A stretch of DNA of 64,000 nucleotides, taken from NCBI RefSeq assembly GCF_031458115.1, contig NZ_JAVDXV010000001.1, forward strand, positions 372,001 to 436,000, given 5' to 3'. Positions 60,520 to 64,000 of this stretch are shown here, piece by piece. Position 1 is the first letter of the stretch, and every line of letters starts with the position of its first letter. The position numbers and the translations under genes are program-made. The DNA is from Pelomonas asaccharophilus_A. Its GTDB lineage: Bacteria; Pseudomonadota; Gammaproteobacteria; Burkholderiales; Burkholderiaceae_C. The notes below the pieces were generated by a model. The model did not search any database. It saw nothing but the letters and a program-made list of their open reading frames with translations, and had not been told where the DNA came from.

Positions 60520-61218
60520 TCAGACGATGAGGAAATCGGGGTGGCGCTTGTGGATCTCGTCCACCGACGCGAGCGTGCCGGACAGGTGATCGCGCACGGC
60601 ATGCTGGGCGGCGTCCGCGTCCCGCGACGCGATGGCCGTCAGGATGGCCAGGTGCGCGGCCAGCGTCGATTCGGTCTTGCCGACGGTGGGGATGTGCAGC
60701 AGCCGCAGTCGGTCCACATGGCCGGACATGCGTACCACCACCGCCCACAGCCGCGGCAGGCCAGCCGCGACGTACATCAGCCGGTGGAACTCCTTGTCGG
60801 CGGCGATGAAGCCGATGAAGTCCTTCCTGGCCGCGAGATCCGCCTGCCGCTCGAGCTGTGTGCGCAAGTCAGCGATGAAGGTGTCGTCATGCGTGACGGC
60901 CAGTTGGCGGGCGATCTCGATCTCGATGGAGCGGCGCAGGTAGTGCGCTTCGCGGGCGGCCGGCACGTCGATGCGGCTGACCTGCGTCGTGTACTGCGCC
61001 CGTATGATGACCAGGCCCTCTTCGCTGAGGCGGATGAGCGCGTCGCGCACGGGCGTCTGGCTGACGCCAAACTGCTGTGCGAGTTCGGCGCGGTCCAGCG
61101 CGATGCCGGGTGCCAGTTCCATCGAGATGATGGCGGCGCGAAGGGCCTCGACGACCTGGGGCGCTGCGTGACGGGTGGGATCTAGCGTGAAGTTCATTTG
61201 ACGTGACTCGGCATCCAC
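60520..61218 (-). CDS. GntR-family regulator with FCD domain
   Basis: A 232-residue FadR-subfamily regulator: winged helix (residues about 15-80; LAQQFGVSQTPVRDALIRLS) and an FCD domain (about 90-215; FIAADKEFHRLMYVAAGLPRLW with metal-binding Asp/His). The start at 61218 is reported; an ATG at 61197 is an alternative. It lies downstream of the FAH-family gene on the same strand but is separated from it by a terminator. A CTAAT-x2-ACTAG palindrome sits just before its start and a better version in the FAH/receptor promoter, so autoregulation and control of those genes in response to a pentonate or keto-acid are likely by inference. Confidence 0.88.
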   Translation of the reverse strand: MDAESRQMNFTLDPTRHAAPQVVEALRAAIISMELAPGIALDRAELAQQFGVSQTPVRDALIRLSEEGLVIIRAQYTTQVSRIDVPAAREAHYLRRSIEIEIARQLAVTHDDTFIADLRTQLERQADLAARKDFIGFIAADKEFHRLMYVAAGLPRLWAVVVRMSGHVDRLRLLHIPTVGKTESTLAAHLAILTAIASRDADAAQHAVRDHLSGTLASVDEIHKRHPDFLIV

Positions 61219-61224
61219 TGACGC

Positions 61225-61238
61225 CCTAATGCACTAGC
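61225..61238. promoter_or_regulatory. GntR-type operator candidate before the regulator gene
   Basis: CCTAATGCACTAGC, arms CTAAT and ACTAG around GC with one mismatch. It matches 10 of 14 positions of the stronger palindrome at 62612-62625. It lies seven bases upstream of the reported start, fitting autoregulation. Confidence 0.5.
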
Positions 61239-61258
61239 ACTTTATCGCTCGCGGATTC

Positions 61259-61293
61259 AAAAAAACGGCGGCTCCGCACGAGGCGGGCCGCCG
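61259..61293 (-). terminator. Intrinsic terminator of the FAH-family gene
   Basis: Seven A at 61259-61265, stem CGGCGGC at 61266-61272 and GCCGCCG at 61287-61293 with a 14-base loop that can pair further. On the minus strand this is a GC hairpin followed by T7, 44 bases after the FAH-family stop. Confidence 0.75.
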
Positions 61294-61336
61294 CAACAGA
61301 CGGGACGCCCACCAGCCCGGGCGTCCGACCAGAGAC

Positions 61337-62521
61337 TCAGGGCGGCAGGCGTTGCCTGCCGAGATGCCGGAGCAGCGCGCCGACGCCATACGTCCACGGC
61401 GGGATGGCATCGCTGCGCTGCACGGTGTTGACGAGGGCGCCGAGCGCGGGGCTGGCGATGGTGACGACGTCGCCCAGGTGGTGCGTGAAGCCGGCCCCCG
61501 GCGCGCCGCGGTCCTGGATGGGCGAGAACATCGTGCCCAGGAACAGCATGAAGCCGTCGGGGTACTGGTGATGCGGCCCGCAGGCCTGGCGCACCAGGTC
61601 CAGCGGGTCGCGGCTGATCTCCTGCATGCGGCTGACGCCGTCCAGCACGAAGCCGTCGTCCGCGCCTGCTATGCGCAGGCTAACGGTGGCGGCGCGCACG
61701 GTGTCCAGCGTGAACTCGCCGTCGAACAGGCGGATGAAGGGGCCGATGGCGCAGGAGCCGTTGTTGTCCTTGGCCTTGCCCAGCAGCAGCGCGCTGCGGC
61801 CCTCGATGTCGCGCAGATTCACGTCGTTGCCCAGCGTGGCACCGACGACTTCCGCGCGGCCGTTCACGGCCAGCACGACCTCGGGTTCCGGATTGTTCCA
61901 CTGCGAGTCGCGGTGCAGGCCCACGGCATCGCCGAAGCCCACCGCCGACATCGGCTGCGCCTTCGTGAAGACCTCGGCATCCGGCCCCAGGCCGACCTCC
62001 AGATAGGGCGACCAGGCGCCGCGCGCGATGAATTCGGCCTTGAGCCGCTGCGCTGTCGCCGAGCCGGGACGGATGCTGGCCAGGTCGGTGCCCAGCGTGG
62101 CGGTCAAGGATTGGCGCAGATCATGAGCGCGCGCGGCATTGCCGCCGGCCTGCGCTTCGATGACGCGCTCCAGCAGGCTGACCGCGAAGGTCACGCCGCA
62201 GGCCTTGATGGCCTGCAGGTCGCAGGGGGCCAGCAGGCGGGGCAGGGCGGGGTCGGGTGATGCGGCGAGGGCATTGGCGAGCACGGCCCGCACCGGTGCC
62301 AGCGGGGCTGCCAGCGCGTGGCGGGCGACGTCCACCACATCGGGCCGGTCCAGCAGTTCGGCCAGCGTTGCCGCATGGGCGGAGAGGTCGACAAGCTCGT
62401 AACCCCGCACGGCCACCAGCGCCGGGCCGGCGAGATCGGTCCGCCACGCGCGGCCCACCAGGACTGCGCTGTCCGAGTCGGTCGGCAGGCCCAGCGGCGC
62501 GGATGAGTTGCGGTGTTGCAT
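61337..62521 (-). CDS. FAH-family protein, probable 2-keto-3-deoxypentonate dehydratase
   Basis: A 394-residue member of the fumarylacetoacetate hydrolase superfamily. A distinct N-terminal domain (about 1-120) precedes the FAH fold, whose metal ligands lie around PYLEVGLGPDAEVFTKAQ and NPEPEVVLAVNGR, followed by LRDIEGRSALLLGKAKDNNG and the late LGTMFSP. Length and motifs resemble XylX-type enzymes of the Weimberg pathway, which dehydrate 2-keto-3-deoxyxylonate to 2,5-dioxovalerate, rather than true fumarylacetoacetases. That would connect the IlvD/Edd dehydratase at 20830 to the dehydrogenase at 22560. The gene diverges from a TonB-dependent receptor; LacI-type and GntR-type operator candidates lie between. 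Substrate is inferred from family and context. Confidence 0.85.
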   Translation of the reverse strand: MQHRNSSAPLGLPTDSDSAVLVGRAWRTDLAGPALVAVRGYELVDLSAHAATLAELLDRPDVVDVARHALAAPLAPVRAVLANALAASPDPALPRLLAPCDLQAIKACGVTFAVSLLERVIEAQAGGNAARAHDLRQSLTATLGTDLASIRPGSATAQRLKAEFIARGAWSPYLEVGLGPDAEVFTKAQPMSAVGFGDAVGLHRDSQWNNPEPEVVLAVNGRAEVVGATLGNDVNLRDIEGRSALLLGKAKDNNGSCAIGPFIRLFDGEFTLDTVRAATVSLRIAGADDGFVLDGVSRMQEISRDPLDLVRQACGPHHQYPDGFMLFLGTMFSPIQDRGAPGAGFTHHLGDVVTIASPALGALVNTVQRSDAIPPWTYGVGALLRHLGRQRLPP

Positions 62522-62550
62522 CTTTCAGGTGCGGGTGGATGAGCAACATT

Positions 62551-62562
62551 GTGAGCGCTACC
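62551..62562. promoter_or_regulatory. LacI-type operator candidate S3
   Basis: GTGAGCGCTACC, 30 bases upstream of the FAH-family start. It shares AGCGCTACC with the operator candidates near aguA and the receptor; the outer left half is degenerate. Confidence 0.5.
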
Positions 62563-62608
62563 TGAGTGAATGCCAAGTCGTTGCTTGCCCTAGGGAATTG
62601 CCACAATT

Positions 62609-62628
62609 TGCACTAATACATTAGTACA
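62609..62628. promoter_or_regulatory. GntR-type operator candidate in the divergent promoter
   Basis: Perfect arms ACTAAT (62612-62617) and ATTAGT (62620-62625) around AC, extending to TGC and ACA outside with one mismatch. It resembles the element before the GntR gene at 61225-61238 and is placed midway between the FAH-family and receptor genes. Confidence 0.6.
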
Positions 62629-62636
62629 CACCCTTG

Positions 62637-62688
62637 TTGACTCCGTGAGTCTGGTCGCCGTAAATTGAAAATGTGCGCGCTACCATTT
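62637..62688 (+). promoter_or_regulatory. Receptor promoter with LacI-type operator S4
   Basis: TTGACT (62637-62642) and TAAATT (62661-62666) with an 18-base spacer look like a sigma70 promoter. Directly downstream, AAATGTGCGCGCTACCATTT (62669-62688) shares its left AAATGT and right GCTACCATTT with the element before aguA. An operator over the transcription start would repress; binding is inferred. Confidence 0.6.
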
Positions 62689-62706
62689 GCGAATCAAGGC
62701 TTGTTA

Positions 62707-62724
62707 AGCCCGTGCACACGGGCT
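62707..62724 (+). other. Leader hairpin before the receptor gene
   Basis: Perfect eight-base arms AGCCCGTG and CACGGGCT around CA, in the predicted leader, 9 bases before the purine-rich ribosome site. It may protect the transcript or tune translation; no T run follows. Confidence 0.5.
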
Positions 62725-62746
62725 CAGAACCAAAGAGGAGACAGAG

Positions 62747-64000
62747 ATGAACACGACCCCTTCACGACCGAACCGCCGCGTTCGATCCACGCGCCTGGCG
62801 CTGGGCACCGCGCTGCTGGCCGGTCTGATCGCCCAGGCCTATGCGCAGACCCCCGCGCAACCGGCCAACCCGCAGCAGCTGGACACCGTGGTCGTCACCG
62901 GCATCCGCGCGTCGCTGGAAAGCTCGGCCAACGCCAAGAAGAACGCGGTCGGCTTCATCGACGCGATCACGGCCGAGGACATGGGCAAGTTCCCGGACAG
63001 CAACATCGCCGAGTCCATCGCCCGCATCCCCGGCGTCACGATGACGCGTGAAATCACCGGCGAGGGCCTGCAGATCCAGATCCGCGGCCTGGGCACCAAC
63101 TTCACCCGCATCCTGCTGAACGGCGCGCCGGTCGCGTCCGCCTCCACGGGCCGCACGGACACCGGCAGCGCCAACCGCGAAGTCGACATGGACTTCCTGC
63201 CGGGCGAGCTGTTCAGCCGCGTCAGCGTCATCAAGAGCCCGACCGCATCCATCCTGGAAGGCGGCGCCGCCGGTGTCGTGGACATGCGCAGCGCGCGCCC
63301 CTTCGACCGCAAGGGCTTCCGCACCGCCTTCACGCTGACCGGCACGAAGAACGAGCAGGCCGACAAGTACGGCAACCGCGGCTCGGCGCTCATCAGCAAC
63401 ACCTGGGACAACACCTTCGGCGTGCTGGCCGGCGTGGCCTGGTCCAGCAACAAGGTCAAGACCACGGGATTCGAATCCATCGGCTGGACCAACGCCAACC
63501 TGTCCGCCACGCAGGGCGCCAGCCTGGGCGCGGCGCGCAACAGCACCGGCGGCGGCAACTGGACCATCCCGGGCACCGTGCCCACCGGCGCCGGCAACGG
63601 CCTGAACGCCGGCGACACCATCAATGAAGCCTTCCTGCTGGCCAAGAACCCAGGCCTGACCACGCAGCAACTCGACAACGCCATCATCCCGCGCCTGGGC
63701 CGCGCGATGGTGGCCGAGGGCAGCCGCGATCGCCAGAACGCCATCCTGTCGCTGGAGGCGCGCCCCAACGCGTCGACCAAATACTTCCTGGACCTGATCT
63801 ACGGCCACAAGAAGAACGAGTTCGAGCGCGTCGACATGAACTGGGTGGGCCGCAACGGCTCGTCCATCCCGCTGAACATGACGGTCGACAAGACCGACTG
63901 CGCCAACGGCTGCACGGTCACCAAGGGCACGTTCGCGAACTCGCAGTACTTCCTGGAGTACCGCCCGTACACCGAGGAGACGAAGTTCCACAGCGTCAAC
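62747..64000 (+). CDS. TonB-dependent receptor, N-terminal part (cut by window edge)
   Basis: 418 residues are visible, from ATG 62747 with AGAGGAG upstream to the window end, without a stop. A Sec signal peptide (ends QAYAQ), a TonB box-like QLDTVVVTGI, then a plug (FPDSNIAESIARIPGVTMTR, EGLQIQIRGLGTNFTRILLNG, GGAAGVVDMRSARPFD) and the first barrel strands. The SLESSANAKKNAVGFIDAI start and wording of the plug match the large (about 900-1000 residue) receptors that bring oligosaccharides into Proteobacteria such as Caulobacter and Xanthomonas. Divergence from a sugar-acid gene and the shared operator suggest uptake of xylan fragments, by inference. Confidence 0.92.
   Translation, partial: MNTTPSRPNRRVRSTRLALGTALLAGLIAQAYAQTPAQPANPQQLDTVVVTGIRASLESSANAKKNAVGFIDAITAEDMGKFPDSNIAESIARIPGVTMTREITGEGLQIQIRGLGTNFTRILLNGAPVASASTGRTDTGSANREVDMDFLPGELFSRVSVIKSPTASILEGGAAGVVDMRSARPFDRKGFRTAFTLTGTKNEQADKYGNRGSALISNTWDNTFGVLAGVAWSSNKVKTTGFESIGWTNANLSATQGASLGAARNSTGGGNWTIPGTVPTGAGNGLNAGDTINEAFLLAKNPGLTTQQLDNAIIPRLGRAMVAEGSRDRQNAILSLEARPNASTKYFLDLIYGHKKNEFERVDMNWVGRNGSSIPLNMTVDKTDCANGCTVTKGTFANSQYFLEYRPYTEETKFHSVN

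Overview
The window is 64 kb of high-GC DNA with gene families typical of the betaproteobacterial order Burkholderiales: a Bug/TctC solute receptor, a GarD/GudD/KdgD aldarate route, and TonB-dependent receptors beside SGNH esterases and xylanases. No rRNA, tRNA, phage, insertion sequence or CRISPR array was seen. Species cannot be named from the sequence; a Roseateles/Pelomonas-like bacterium is an inference.

Layout. 1-5.3 kb: end of an MFS transporter, CtpA-type protease, a lipoprotein phosphoesterase and a PL10 pectate lyase. 5.3-12.7 kb: aldarate catabolism (2,5-dioxovalerate dehydrogenase, gudD, an orphan Bug receptor, kdgD, a FadR-type regulator, and divergent garD). 12.7-18.9 kb: a membrane protein and a TerB-like repeat protein of unknown role, pgm, and a hybrid PAS histidine kinase. 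18.9-25.2 kb, minus strand: a five-gene operon of GH10 xylanase, a second dioxovalerate dehydrogenase, an IlvD/Edd sugar-acid dehydratase, an RraA-like protein and a ROK regulator. 25.3-29.1 kb: one 1270-residue protein fusing GH115 alpha-glucuronidase to a GH8 Rex-type exo-oligoxylanase. 29.2-37.4 kb: a frameshifted zinc metalloprotease, a TonB protein, a TonB-dependent receptor and several tiny genes. 37.4-53.7 kb, minus strand: a sialate-O-acetylesterase-like (probably acetylxylan) esterase and a nine-gene xylan/xylose operon (hexuronate MFS, GH43 beta-xylosidase, GPH symporter, xylA, xylB, tal, tkt, GH30, second GH43). 54-60 kb, plus strand: GH67 alpha-glucuronidase, LacI regulator, uronate dehydrogenase, SMP-30 lactonase and aldose 1-epimerase. 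60-64 kb: a thioredoxin-like protein, a GntR regulator, a FAH-family sugar-acid dehydratase and the start of a TonB-dependent receptor.

How it fits together. The window encodes an almost complete glucuronoxylan utilisation system. Secreted GH10, GH30 and GH115-GH8 enzymes and an esterase would cut and debranch the polymer. A TonB-dependent receptor would import fragments, and extracytoplasmic GH67 would release (methyl)glucuronate. GPH and hexuronate transporters would carry xylo-oligosaccharides and uronate across the inner membrane, where GH43 makes xylose. Xylose enters the pentose phosphate pathway through XylA, XylB, Tal and Tkt. Uronate goes through Udh and a lactonase to aldarate, then GudD/GarD, KdgD and dioxovalerate dehydrogenase to 2-oxoglutarate. 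The second dehydrogenase, IlvD/Edd dehydratase and FAH enzyme suggest a parallel Weimberg-type pentonate route ending at the same aldehyde.

Regulation. LacI-type operator-like palindromes centred on AGCGCT lie at both ends of the xylan region. A second palindrome sits at the GntR gene and at the FAH/receptor divergent promoter. Operator-like inverted repeats flank the FadR-type gene. A structured intergenic repeat occurs twice, each time carrying the stop codon of the neighbouring gene.
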